A DNA stretch of 64,000 nt from Pseudonocardiales bacterium (GTDB lineage: Bacteria > Actinomycetota > Actinomycetes > Mycobacteriales > Pseudonocardiaceae), in NCBI GenBank assembly GCA_019243635.1, contig JAFAUB010000122.1, forward strand, positions 1-64,000. Direction: 5' to 3'. Under the pieces are notes generated by a model. It saw only the letters and a program-made list of their open reading frames with translations. It searched no databases and was not told where the DNA came from. This document shows positions 8,966 to 17,573 of the stretch, piece by piece. Each line of letters opens with the position of its first letter. Within the stretch, counting starts at the first letter, position 1. A program made the position numbers and the translations under genes.

Positions 8966-9277
8966 TCAGAAGAGCCCAACGAACCTTTCAAGGTCCCCCT
9001 CGGACGGCTTAGCAGGCCCCGCTCGAGGCTCACCGCTACCGCGGCGACGGTGTCCGAGGCCCTCGAACAGCGCGACCTCCAGCTGCTCGGCTACCCACAG
9101 AGGCCGCTCCCACCGGGGCACGGCGTACAGCTCCGCGATCAGCTCGGCCCGGCGCGGGTCACCGCGGGGATAGGCGAGGACGACCAGTCGCAGGCAGACT
9201 CCCGGGGCGAGCCCGAACACGACGAGCGCCAACAGCAGACTATGCCAGGACTCGATGGCTTTCAGTAGCTCGACCAT
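8966..9277 (-). CDS. Small hypothetical protein coupled to PadR
   Basis: 103 residues with an N-terminal transmembrane helix (LLLALVVFGLAPGVCLRLVV), then a conserved-looking YPRGDPRRAELIAELYAVPR segment of the type seen in actinobacterial proteins encoded next to PadR regulators. The start ATG shares its A with the PadR TGA (TGATG), so the two are translationally coupled. It probably works with, or is controlled by, PadR. Function unknown. Confidence 0.7.
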   Translation of the reverse strand: MVELLKAIESWHSLLLALVVFGLAPGVCLRLVVLAYPRGDPRRAELIAELYAVPRWERPLWVAEQLEVALFEGLGHRRRGSGEPRAGPAKPSEGDLERFVGLF

Positions 9278-9636
9278 CAGCTGAACCCCCAGGCCAGGTC
9301 GGCGAACCTCGGGTCGCGGCGGGCCGCCTGGAGGACCCCGGCGAACCGCGCGTCGTGGCTGGCGTCCCGGAGAACCGCGCCGAGCGCCAACCTGCCTTCC
9401 TCGGTCAGCTCGTAGTACCGCCGGGGTGGGCGCTTGTCACGGATGGTGGTCGGGTCCTCCCACCCGTCCTCGACCCAGCCCTCGTCGAGCATTCGCGTCA
9501 ACATCGGGTAGAGCACGCCAGACCGGACGCCGGTCTGCTTGGACAGCTCGTAACCCCAGTGCCGTCCCGTGGGATCGCTCACGAGAGCCATCGCCACCTG
9601 GACCAGAGCGTGCGTCCGCCGCATGAGCCATATCAT
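9277..9636 (-). CDS. PadR-family transcriptional regulator
   Basis: 119 residues with the winged-helix PadR core: ALVQVAMALVSDPTGRHWGY, SGVLYPMLTRMLDEGWVE, PRRYYELTEEGR. The C-terminal part is short, as in the PadR-s1 class. The start at 9636 is chosen because a TAGAAT -10 box lies at 9645-9650, 8 bp away, which would give a leaderless mRNA; ATG 9624 is an alternative. PadR proteins repress nearby transporter or stress genes and are often autoregulated. The coupled small membrane protein is the natural target. Confidence 0.88.
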   Translation of the reverse strand: MIWLMRRTHALVQVAMALVSDPTGRHWGYELSKQTGVRSGVLYPMLTRMLDEGWVEDGWEDPTTIRDKRPPRRYYELTEEGRLALGAVLRDASHDARFAGVLQAARRDPRFADLAWGFS

Positions 9637-9657
9637 ACATAGGTATTCTAAAATGTA
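9630..9657 (-). promoter_or_regulatory. PadR promoter with AT-rich partial dyad
   Basis: An unusually AT-rich patch in a GC-rich region: on the minus strand it reads TAGAATACCTATGTATGATA. TAGAAT fits a -10 box placed for a leaderless transcript. The ATACCTATGTAT part has the ATAC/GTAT dyad found in PadR operators. No good -35 is visible. Confidence 0.4.
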
Positions 9658-9752
9658 CAGCCCAACCTGTCCCCGCCTGGTGGGTTCTGCTCCGGTGGGC
9701 GTGGGCATCCCGTGCGCGTACCCGATGCCGATCCCCGACGAGGAGGACCGTG

Positions 9753-10493
9753 ATGAGCGAGGCCGGCAAGATCGTGACCTGTCCCGCGGCGGCTGAGCTG
9801 CCCACGCTGGCCGATCTCGACTGGCCGGCGACGGAGAACCAGCTCGACGGCTCAGGCTTCGCCATGACCCCGCCGCTGCTCTCGCCCGAGCAGTGCGTCG
9901 AGGTGGTCGACATGTTCGACGACGACTCCCGGTTCCGCAGCACCATCACCATGGCGCGGTATGCGTTCGGTGAGGGCAGCTACCGCTATTTCGCCGATCC
10001 GCTGCCCCCGCTGGTGCAGACCCTGCGGGAGAGCCTCTACCCGCCGTTGGCGGCGATCGCCAACCGCTGGGCCGGCCGGCTCGGCGAGCGCCGGTTTCCC
10101 GAGACCCTCGACGCTCTGCTCGACGAATGCACCCGGCTGGGCCAGCACAAGCCCACACCGCTGGTTCTGCGCTACGGCCCGGGCGGCTACAACTGCCTGC
10201 ACCAGGACATCTACGGCGATCTCACGTTTCCGCTGCAGTTCCTCGTCATGCTCAGTCGCCCCGATGAGGACTTCACCGGCGGGGAGAGCGTGTTCGTTGA
10301 GCAGCGGCCGCGTCGGCAGTCCCGGCCGATGGTGGCCCGTCCCGGCCAGGGCCAGGCGGTGATCTTCCCCGTCCGGCACCGGCCCAGGCAGGGCACCCGG
10401 GGCTACCACCGGGTGCAGGTGCGCCATGGCGTCAGCGCGGTGCACACCGGCGACCGCAGCGTACTGGGCATCATCTTCCACAACGCCCGTTGA
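9753..10493 (+). CDS. 2-oxoglutarate/Fe(II) dioxygenase-like protein
   Basis: About 246 residues starting at ATG 9753 behind GAGGAGG. The double-stranded beta-helix metal triad is visible: CLHQDIYGDLTFPLQ (H-x-D), then GYHRVQVRHGVSAVHTG for the distal His, with a downstream Arg candidate for 2-oxoglutarate. The layout (SGFAMTPPLLSPEQC at the N-terminus, FTGGESVFVEQRPRRQSR in the middle) matches prolyl-hydroxylase-like proteins that some genomes annotate as 2OG-Fe(II) oxygenase. It is monocistronic, diverging from PadR. Substrate unknown. A second, unrelated 2OG oxygenase lies at 38392-39072. Confidence 0.8.
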   Translation: MSEAGKIVTCPAAAELPTLADLDWPATENQLDGSGFAMTPPLLSPEQCVEVVDMFDDDSRFRSTITMARYAFGEGSYRYFADPLPPLVQTLRESLYPPLAAIANRWAGRLGERRFPETLDALLDECTRLGQHKPTPLVLRYGPGGYNCLHQDIYGDLTFPLQFLVMLSRPDEDFTGGESVFVEQRPRRQSRPMVARPGQGQAVIFPVRHRPRQGTRGYHRVQVRHGVSAVHTGDRSVLGIIFHNAR

Positions 10494-10646
10494 CTGACGA
10501 TGGCCCTGCCAGTGGCCCATCGAGGCAGCAGAGTCCGACCCCCCAGTCCCGAGACCCACGAGTGCCCGCTGAATGCGCCGACGGTCCGGAGGTGAGCGTC
10601 TGACGCTAACGTGGGGTCACGAGCGCTCGTGGGAAGGGAGCGATGT

Positions 10647-12233
10647 ATGGACGCCGCGGTCAGCGCGGTGAATGACCTGGCTAGCGCTGCCACGGATGAC
10701 GCGGACAATGTGCAGGCGCACGTGGCGCTGGTGGCGCAGCTGCGCGAGCGGCTCGCGAGAGCCCGGCTGGGCGGACCGCCGAGAGCCCGGCAACGCCATG
10801 TCGAGCGCGGCAAGCTGTTGCCGCGCGACCGGGTCGACTCGCTGGTGGACCCGTCGAGCCCGTTCCTGGAGCTGTCCCCGCTCGCGGCCACCGGTATGTA
10901 CGGCGACGAGGCGCCGGCCGCCGGGATCATCACCGGGATCGGGCGGGTGGCCGGGCGGGAGTGCGTGATCGTCGCGAACGACGCCACCGTCAAGGGCGGC
11001 ACCTACTACCCGATGACCGTCAAGAAGCATCTGCGCGCCCAGGAGGTGGCGCTGGACAACCACCTGCCGTGTCTCTACCTCGTCGACTCCGGCGGGGCCT
11101 ACCTACCCGAGCAGGATCAGGTGTTCCCCGACCGGGAGCACTTCGGCCGGATCTTCTACAACCAGGCGACGATGTCCGCCCGCGGCATCCCGCAGGTTGC
11201 GGCGGTGCTGGGCTCCTGCACCGCAGGCGGTGCCTACCTACCGGCGATGAGCGACGAGGCGGTGATCGTCCGCAACCAGGGCACGATCTTCCTCGGTGGC
11301 CCGCCGCTGGTACAGGCCGCCACCGGTGAGGTGGTGAGCGCCGAGGAGCTCGGCGGCGCCGTCCTGCACTCCCGCGTCTCCGGAGTCACCGATCACCTCG
11401 CCGACGACGACGCCCACGCGCTGCGGATCGTCCGCGCCATCGTGGGCACCCTCGGGCCCCGCCCGCCCCGGCCGTGGGAGGTGATCGCCACCGAGGAGCC
11501 CACCGCGGCGGGAGTCTACGGTGTGGTGCCGGTGGACTTCCGCACTCCCTACGACGTCCGCGAGCTGATCGCCCGGATCGTCGACGGCAGCCGTTTGGCG
11601 GAGTTCAAGGCCGAGTACGGCACCACGCTGGTCACCGGCTTCGCCCGGCTGCACGGCCACCCGGTGGGAATGGTGGCCAACAACGGGATCCTGTTCAGCG
11701 AGTCGGCGCTCAAGGGTGCGCATTTCATCGAGCTGTGCGACCAGCGGGGCGTTCCGCTGGTGTTCCTGCAGAACATCTCCGGTTTCATGGTGGGCCGGGA
11801 GTATGAGGCCGGCGGGATCGCCAAGCACGGCGCTAAGATGGTCACCGCGGTCGCGACCACCCGGGTACCCAAGCTGACCGTCATCATCGGCGGCTCATTC
11901 GGTGCGGGGAACTACTCGATGTGTGGCCGGGCGTACTCGCCCCGGTTCCTGTTCATGTGGCCCAATGCGCGGATCTCGGTGATGGGCGGGGATCAGGCCG
12001 CCACGGTGCTCGCCAGTGTTCGCCGTTCCGGCGATTCTGAACCCGAGGTGGCCTTCAAGGACCGCATTCGTGGCCAGTACGAGCACCAGGGTCACCCCTA
12101 CTACTCGACGGCCCGGTTGTGGGACGACGGGGTGATCGACCCGGCGGACACCCGGATGGTGCTCGGGTTGGCGCTGTCCGCCTGCGCCAACGCGCCGCTG
12201 TCGCGCGGGCGCTTCGGCGTCTTCCGGATGTGA
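10647..12233 (+). CDS. accD1: Acyl-CoA carboxylase beta (carboxyltransferase) subunit, MCC type
   Basis: 528 residues from ATG 10647, preceded by GGGAAGGGAG. Both halves of the carboxyltransferase are present: CoA-side [18 protein letters not shown] and [20 protein letters not shown], and biotin-side [51 protein letters not shown]. It resembles the methylcrotonyl-CoA/geranyl-CoA carboxylase branch and mycobacterial AccD1 (leucine degradation). It forms a tight operon with the biotin-carrying alpha subunit and an acyl-CoA dehydrogenase, which supports a role in branched-chain acyl-CoA breakdown. The symbol is by analogy. Confidence 0.92.
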   Translation: MDAAVSAVNDLASAATDDADNVQAHVALVAQLRERLARARLGGPPRARQRHVERGKLLPRDRVDSLVDPSSPFLELSPLAATGMYGDEAPAAGIITGIGRVAGRECVIVANDATVKGGTYYPMTVKKHLRAQEVALDNHLPCLYLVDSGGAYLPEQDQVFPDREHFGRIFYNQATMSARGIPQVAAVLGSCTAGGAYLPAMSDEAVIVRNQGTIFLGGPPLVQAATGEVVSAEELGGAVLHSRVSGVTDHLADDDAHALRIVRAIVGTLGPRPPRPWEVIATEEPTAAGVYGVVPVDFRTPYDVRELIARIVDGSRLAEFKAEYGTTLVTGFARLHGHPVGMVANNGILFSESALKGAHFIELCDQRGVPLVFLQNISGFMVGREYEAGGIAKHGAKMVTAVATTRVPKLTVIIGGSFGAGNYSMCGRAYSPRFLFMWPNARISVMGGDQAATVLASVRRSGDSEPEVAFKDRIRGQYEHQGHPYYSTARLWDDGVIDPADTRMVLGLALSACANAPLSRGRFGVFRM

Positions 12234-12238
12234 GCGGC

Positions 12239-14257
12239 ATGTTCGAGTCGGTGCTGGTGGCCAACCGCGGTGAGATCGCGGTGCGGGTGATCCGCACGTT
12301 GCGCGCGATGGGCGTGCGCTCAGTGGCCGTGTACAGCGACGCCGACGCCGACGCTCGGCACGTCCGCGACGCTGACGTCGCCGTCCGGCTCGGCCCCGCG
12401 CCGGCGGCCGCGAGCTACCTGTCCGGCCGGCGGATACTGGACGCCGCCGCGCGTACCGGCGCGCGGGCCGTGCACCCCGGCTACGGGTTCCTCTCGGAGA
12501 ACGCCGTCTTCGCCCGGGACTGCGCGCGCGCCGGGCTGGTCTTCATCGGGCCGCCCGCCGCCGCGATCGAGGCGATGGGCGACAAGATCCGGGCCAAGGC
12601 GGCCGCGGCGGCCGCCGGCGTCCCGGTGGTGCCCGGCAGTGGCGGTCCCGGTGGCGACGGCCTCGGTGGTGATGGTCCTGGTCGCGACGGTCCTGGTCGC
12701 GATGATGACGCGTTGGCCGCCGCAGCCGCCGTGATCGGCTACCCGGTGCTCCTCAAGCCCTCCGCCGGCGGTGGGGGCAAGGGCATGCGGGTGGTGCACC
12801 GCGCGCGGGACCTGCCCGCGGCCATCGCCGGCGCCCGCCGGGAGGCTCGGGGCGCCTTCGGCGACGACACGCTGCTCATCGAGCGGCTGATCACCACCCC
12901 GAGGCATGTCGAGATCCAGGTGCTGGCCGATGCGCACGGCGCGGCGGTGCACCTCGGCGAGCGCGAGTGCAGCGTGCAGCGGCGGCACCAGAAGATCCTG
13001 GAGGAGGCGCCCTCGGTGCTGCTGGACGCCGCGACCCGGGCCCGGATGGGAGAGTGCGCGGTGGCCGTCGCGCGGGCCGTGGGGTACACCGGCGTGGGGA
13101 CGGTCGAGTTCCTCGTGCCGGCGCGGACGCCCGATCAGTTCTTCTTCCTGGAGATGAACACCCGGCTGCAGGTCGAGCACCCGGTCACCGAGCTGGTCAC
13201 CGGCCTGGACCTGGTCGAGTGGCAGCTGCGGATGGCCGCTGGGGAGCCGCTGGAGCTCGGTCAGGGCGAGCTGCGCCTCAAGGGCCATGCCGTCGAGGCG
13301 CGGATCTACGCCGAGGACCCCGCGAATGACTTCCTGCCCACCGGAGGGCGGGTGCTGCGGGTGCGCGAGCCCGCCGGGCCGGGCGTTCGGGTGGACTCCG
13401 GGTTGCTCGCGGGCGACACCGTGGGCAGCGACTACGACCCGATGCTGGCCAAGGTCATCGCGCACGGCGGCGACCGGGACACCGCGCTGCGCCGGCTGGA
13501 CGCCGCGTTGGCCCAGACCAGCATCCTGGGCCTGGACACCAACGTGGCGTTCCTGCGCGCGTTGCTCGCCGATGCCGGCGTGCGGGCCGGAAAGCTGGAC
13601 ACCGGGCTGGTGCAGCGCCGGTTCTCGCACTGGGTCCCCCCGGAGCCGCCGGGGGATGTGCTCGCCGCCGCCGGGTTGCGCGCGCTGCTGGCACTGGAAC
13701 CCACCGGGCCGGTGGTGGATCCGTTCGCGCTGCCCGGCGGCTGGCGGGTCGGTGAGCCCGCCTGGACCCGCTGGTGGTTCCAGGTCGGTGGGCACCACCC
13801 GGTCGAGGTCCGAACCCGGGGTCGGGCCGCCGCCGCCGAGCTCGCCGTCGGCGCGGGTGCCCCGGTTCGCGCGTCGGCCCGCTGGGATGGCGGGGACCTG
13901 GTCGTCACCCTTGATCAGATCACCCGCCGCTACACCTGCGCGGCCGATGGCGCCGCGGTGTGGCTGGGTCGCGACGGGCACAGCTGGGAGCTGCGCGAGC
14001 AGCAGCTCCTCGACGCCGCGCGGCACACCGAGCAGGGCGCGGACGGCACGGTGCGCGCTCCGATGCCCGGCACCGTCACCGTCGTCGACGTCGCCGAGGG
14101 TCGGCAGGTCACCGCGGGCGCCCGGCTACTCGTGCTCGAGGCGATGAAGATGGAGCATGTGCTGACCGCGCCGGTCAGCGGGGTGGTTCGCGAGCTGCGC
14201 GCCCGCCCCGGCGACACCGTCAGGCGCGGCGCCGTGCTGCTGGTCGTTGACCCGTGA
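12239..14257 (+). CDS. accA1: Acyl-CoA carboxylase alpha subunit (biotin carboxylase plus BCCP)
   Basis: 672 residues. The biotin carboxylase domain starts MFESVLVANRGEIAVRVIRT and contains KPSAGGGGKGMRVV (ATP-grasp glycine loop), ERECSVQRRHQKILEEAPS and EMNTRLQVEHPVTE. The C-terminal biotinyl domain has the LEAMKMEHVL lysine motif. Residues about 140-160 are an odd linker of repeated GGDG/GRDGPG units next to the ATP-binding region that I do not know from typical homologues. The start is ATG 12239; GTG 12230, which overlaps the accD stop as GTGA, is equally possible and in frame. Works with the upstream carboxyltransferase. Confidence 0.93.
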   Translation: MFESVLVANRGEIAVRVIRTLRAMGVRSVAVYSDADADARHVRDADVAVRLGPAPAAASYLSGRRILDAAARTGARAVHPGYGFLSENAVFARDCARAGLVFIGPPAAAIEAMGDKIRAKAAAAAAGVPVVPGSGGPGGDGLGGDGPGRDGPGRDDDALAAAAAVIGYPVLLKPSAGGGGKGMRVVHRARDLPAAIAGARREARGAFGDDTLLIERLITTPRHVEIQVLADAHGAAVHLGERECSVQRRHQKILEEAPSVLLDAATRARMGECAVAVARAVGYTGVGTVEFLVPARTPDQFFFLEMNTRLQVEHPVTELVTGLDLVEWQLRMAAGEPLELGQGELRLKGHAVEARIYAEDPANDFLPTGGRVLRVREPAGPGVRVDSGLLAGDTVGSDYDPMLAKVIAHGGDRDTALRRLDAALAQTSILGLDTNVAFLRALLADAGVRAGKLDTGLVQRRFSHWVPPEPPGDVLAAAGLRALLALEPTGPVVDPFALPGGWRVGEPAWTRWWFQVGGHHPVEVRTRGRAAAAELAVGAGAPVRASARWDGGDLVVTLDQITRRYTCAADGAAVWLGRDGHSWELREQQLLDAARHTEQGADGTVRAPMPGTVTVVDVAEGRQVTAGARLLVLEAMKMEHVLTAPVSGVVRELRARPGDTVRRGAVLLVVDP

Positions 14258-14296
14258 GTGGCGATCCTAGCTATAGCTCGCATTACCACTCACGGG
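14251..14296. repeat. Dispersed palindrome, family 1 copy 1
   Basis: Arms CCCGTGAGTGG (14251-14261) and CCACTCACGGG (14286-14296). The left arm contains the accA stop codon. The central TAGCTCGCAT and both arms are shared with the copy at 27547-27592. It lies between co-directional accA and the dehydrogenase gene, so it could act as an intra-operon hairpin or attenuator. Confidence 0.8.
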
Positions 14297-14315
14297 TTGT
14301 CCACAGGGAGGCCAT

Positions 14316-15464
14316 GTGTTCGAGGAGCTGAGCGAGGAGCATGCGGCGCTGCGCGCCACCGTCGAGGAGTTCGCCCGTAAGGAGGTCGCCCCGGTCATCG
14401 CCGACCTCTACGAGCACGGGACGTTCCCCTACTCGCTGGTCGCGAAGATGGGCGCGATGGGGTTGTTCGGCCTGCCCTTCCCCGAGGAGTACGGCGGGAT
14501 GGGCGGCGACTACTTCGCGCTGTGCCTGGCGCTGGAGGAACTGGCGCGGGTGGACTCGTCGGTGGCCATCACGCTGGAGGACAGCGTGTCGCTGGGCGCG
14601 ATGCCGATCTTCCGGTTCGGCACCGAGGAGCAGAAGCGGCGCTGGCTCCCGGAGCTGTGCACCGGCCAACGGCTCGGCGCCTTCGGCCTCACCGAGCCCG
14701 GCGGGGGCTCCGACGCGGGCGCTACCCGCACCACCGCGCGCTGCGACGGCGACGAGTGGGTGATCAATGGGTCCAAGGCGTTCATCACCAATTCCGGCAC
14801 CGACATCACCTCTGTGGTCACCGTCACCGCGATCACCGGCGTCAGCGGGGGCCGCAAGGAGATCTCCACCATCATGGTCCCGGCCCAGCACCCGGGTTTC
14901 ACAGTCTCAGCGAGCTACTCCAAGGTCGGCTGGCGCTGCTCGGACACTCGCGGGTTGTTCTTCGACGACTGCCGGGTGCCGCTGGGGAACCTGCTCGGTG
15001 AGCGCGGCCGGGGTTATGCGCAGTTCCTCTCCATTCTCGACGAGGGCCGCATCGCGATCGCCGCGCTGAGCGTAGGGCTGGCCCAGGGCTGTATCGACGA
15101 ATGCGTGTCCTACGCCCGGCAGCGGCGTGCTTTCGGCCACGCCATCGGCAGCTACCAGGCGATCCAGTTCAAAATCGCCGATATGGAGGCGCGGGCGCAC
15201 GCCGCCAGGCTGACCTACTACCACGCCGCAGCGAGGATGCTACGCGGCGAACCGTTCAAGAAAGAGGCCGCGATCGCGAAGCTGGTCTCCTCGAACGCGG
15301 CGATGGACAATGCCCGCGACGCGACCCAGGTCTTCGGCGGCTACGGCTTCATGAACGAGTACCCGGTGGGTCGCTTCTACCGAGACGCCAAGGTCCTGGA
15401 GATCGGCGAGGGCACCAGCGAGGTCCAACGCATGCTCATCGCCCGCCACCTCGGCGTCGGCTAG
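14316..15464 (+). CDS. Acyl-CoA dehydrogenase (isovaleryl-CoA/FadE19-like)
   Basis: 382 residues with GTG start at 14316 behind AGGGAGG. Classical ACAD landmarks: LTEPGGGSDAGA and the FAD-binding WVINGSKAFITNS, CRVPLGNLLGERGRGYAQFL, YARQRRAFGHAIGSYQAIQF, and the C-terminal ATQVFGGYGFMNEYPVGRFY followed by RDAKVLEIGEGTSEVQ. The glutamate in IGEGTSE is near the place of the isovaleryl/medium-chain active-site base only in some branches, so substrate specificity is not certain. Its position after accD1-accA1 matches leucine/isovalerate catabolic operons. Flavoprotein, cytosolic. Confidence 0.9.
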   Translation: MFEELSEEHAALRATVEEFARKEVAPVIADLYEHGTFPYSLVAKMGAMGLFGLPFPEEYGGMGGDYFALCLALEELARVDSSVAITLEDSVSLGAMPIFRFGTEEQKRRWLPELCTGQRLGAFGLTEPGGGSDAGATRTTARCDGDEWVINGSKAFITNSGTDITSVVTVTAITGVSGGRKEISTIMVPAQHPGFTVSASYSKVGWRCSDTRGLFFDDCRVPLGNLLGERGRGYAQFLSILDEGRIAIAALSVGLAQGCIDECVSYARQRRAFGHAIGSYQAIQFKIADMEARAHAARLTYYHAAARMLRGEPFKKEAAIAKLVSSNAAMDNARDATQVFGGYGFMNEYPVGRFYRDAKVLEIGEGTSEVQRMLIARHLGVG

Positions 15465-15628
15465 CGAGCCGATGATCAGCGGACTGTCGCGCCCGGACCG
15501 CCGTGCCGGGGTCGCTGCGCAGTCATACCGTCACCGTCCGCGACCAGCCCGGCGAGCCCGCGGGCTCGTCGGGACCATGTTCGCCGCAGCCGGGCGACGA
15601 GCCGACCCGTCGGTCCCGCGCTCACGGT

Positions 15629-15671
15629 ACCCTCGGGAGTCCTAGAAGGACCCTCGGGAGTCCTAAGAAGG
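15629..15671 (+). repeat. Tandem 21/22-bp repeat upstream of the RecB-like gene
   Basis: ACCCTCGGGAGTCCTAGAAGG at 15629-15649 is repeated at 15650-15671 with one inserted A. It ends within 6 bp of the ribosome site of the next gene, in a 200-bp intergenic gap, so it may shape initiation or bind a regulator. Confidence 0.7.
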
Positions 15672-15687
15672 GCGGCGGGAGGTGGCC

Positions 15688-16761
15688 GTGAGCGTGAACT
15701 ATGTGGCCAGACCGTGGGAGAGCAGGCTGTTCCGGCGGTGCCGGCGGGCCTGGGACCTCGGAGCCCGGGAGCGGCAGGGCTACGAGCCGATCGAGCCGGC
15801 GCAGGTCTTCGACTTCGGCGAAGCGATGCACGACGCGCTCGACGTCTACTACTTCCCGGGTATGTGGGACTGGAACCGGGCGATCGTGCGGCCGCTGGCG
15901 CTGGCCGGCTTCGAGAAGTCGATGCGCAGGCAACGCGACGCCTACACGCAGACCCGTGAGGTGTCCTCGGCGCAGGTCCAGGACTGGGAGCGACACCTGG
16001 AGCTGGGCACGGGAGTTCTGGAGCGCTATTTCGAATGGGCGCATGACGTCGACCGCTTCACCCCCATCCAGGTGGCCTCGCAGTTCGACATCGCCCTGCC
16101 CGACCCGGCCGACCCGCACCGCGGGCTCACCACCCCGCAGGGCCGGCCGCTGCAGTACCGGGTCCAGATCGACCTGGTGGTGATCGACGACCACGAGCTG
16201 TACTGGCTCGTCGAGCACCGGATCATCAATGACTCGCGGTGGCCGGACCTCGAAGCGCTGCGGCTCGACGAGCAGGCCCTCGCCCGGAGCTGGGCATGGC
16301 AGCTGGGTTTCCTCGCCAAACTCGAGGGCACCATCCACAACGAGCTGCGCGTGGTCGCGCCCGCTGCCGCGGCCACGCCTGAGGTGCAGGTCCGGGTGTC
16401 GCCGGGGGTGGGTGGCATCACGACACAGCGCGGCACCGAGTTCTTCCGTCGCACCCACATCCCCAGGCCCGAGCTCGAGATTGAACGGCACGGCATCGCT
16501 GTGGCGCTGGAGATGCAGGACATGACCGATCCGTCGCTGCGGATCTACCCGAACCCCTCCTGGGAGCACTGTTCGGGCTGCGCCTACCGGCCGCCGTGCC
16601 TGGCGATCACGCAGGGAGTCGACGAGCGCCCGATCCTCGAGGCGTCCTACCGCAAGCGGGCCGGCGGGGACTTCGAGCTCGGGCGGCTGGGGTCGGTGTG
16701 GGGTTTCGTTCCCGAGATCCACCGGGTCGCGGAGCACCGGGCTCCTGGCGCGGAGCAGTAG
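15688..16761 (+). CDS. PD-(D/E)XK nuclease-superfamily protein with predicted Fe-S cluster
   Basis: About 357 residues. The N-terminal SRLFRRCRRAWDLGARER carries a lone Cys, and the C-terminal WEHCSGCAYRPPCLAI supplies three more, the four-Cys 4Fe-4S pattern of AddB/Cas4/RecB-like nucleases. The nuclease core is readable as the GEAMHDALD helix, IDLVVIDDHELYWLVEHRI (Asp then E-x-R where E-x-K is usual) and a Q-rich helix (SWAWQLGFLAKLEG). The Lys-to-Arg change in the catalytic motif may mean weak or lost activity. Start GTG 15688 has GGGAGG five bases upstream; GTG 15682 and 15694 are also in frame. It is followed by an EEP-like gene. Confidence 0.7.
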   Translation: MSVNYVARPWESRLFRRCRRAWDLGARERQGYEPIEPAQVFDFGEAMHDALDVYYFPGMWDWNRAIVRPLALAGFEKSMRRQRDAYTQTREVSSAQVQDWERHLELGTGVLERYFEWAHDVDRFTPIQVASQFDIALPDPADPHRGLTTPQGRPLQYRVQIDLVVIDDHELYWLVEHRIINDSRWPDLEALRLDEQALARSWAWQLGFLAKLEGTIHNELRVVAPAAAATPEVQVRVSPGVGGITTQRGTEFFRRTHIPRPELEIERHGIAVALEMQDMTDPSLRIYPNPSWEHCSGCAYRPPCLAITQGVDERPILEASYRKRAGGDFELGRLGSVWGFVPEIHRVAEHRAPGAEQ

Positions 16762-16766
16762 CGTCG

Positions 16767-17498
16767 GTGCGCATCCGGGTGGTGAGCTGGAACGTCGACT
16801 CCCGGCCGACCGGCTTGCTGGACGCCAAGGTCGAGCTGCTCCGCCGGCTGCAGCCTGATCTCGCGCTGCTCCAGGAGATCGGCCGGCCGGTCTACCGCGC
16901 GCTGCTGCCGCACCCCTCAGCGCATGAACGGATGCACCGGCGCTCCAGGCTGTTCTCCTGGGGTGCCCTGTCCACCGACCTGTGCAACCCGAGGGCCAGC
17001 GAGTACCGGCTGGGGTGCGCTGTACTGGGCGTTCCCACCACCGCCCTGCTGGATGCCCAGGTGCTGGACCGGGCGCCCTTCGACGTCCAGGATCCGGTGC
17101 GGCTCGGATTCCTCTGGCGGACGGTGGCGGCTCGGGCGGCATTGTCCACCGGTGACCTGCTGACCGTCTGCAGCTTCCACGGCCGGCAGCCCTCCGGCCA
17201 GCCCGCCGCTGTCCTGCGGCAGGCGTTCCACGCCGGGATCGCCGGCTGGCTCGCCGGCACGCCCGGCCCGGTGGTCTTCGGCATCGACGCCGGCTCATCA
17301 GCATCCGGCGGACCCGACCCGCTGTTCGGGCCGGGTCAGGTCCACCACCTGAACCAGGTGCTCAGCGCTGAGGACGACCACCTCTGGGCCACTCCCGAGC
17401 TCGAGGTACGCGCGGTGAAGCGCCTGTCCGACGAGGCCGCCGCCGCGGGCAGCGACCACGCCCTCCTGCTCGCCGATTTGGAGCTGCGCTCCTCATGA
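16767..17498 (+). CDS. Endonuclease/exonuclease/phosphatase-fold protein
   Basis: 243 residues starting VRIRVVSWNVDSRPTGLLDA, with LALLQEIGRP supplying the metal-binding Glu and SDHALLLADLE the C-terminal Asp-His pair of the EEP fold. The GDFN motif is replaced by FGIDAGSS, and the region after LLQEI is shorter than in known nucleases, so catalysis may differ. It starts five bases after the stop of the RecB-like gene; the pair is likely an operon with a nucleic-acid role. Function is inferred from the fold only. Confidence 0.65.
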   Translation: MRIRVVSWNVDSRPTGLLDAKVELLRRLQPDLALLQEIGRPVYRALLPHPSAHERMHRRSRLFSWGALSTDLCNPRASEYRLGCAVLGVPTTALLDAQVLDRAPFDVQDPVRLGFLWRTVAARAALSTGDLLTVCSFHGRQPSGQPAAVLRQAFHAGIAGWLAGTPGPVVFGIDAGSSASGGPDPLFGPGQVHHLNQVLSAEDDHLWATPELEVRAVKRLSDEAAAAGSDHALLLADLELRSS

Positions 17499-17573
17499 GC
17501 GGTATTCAGTGCTGTGACACTGTTACGCACTCCCGAGCCGGGGAAGTCGACCTTCGCCCGTGCGGGCCGGCGA

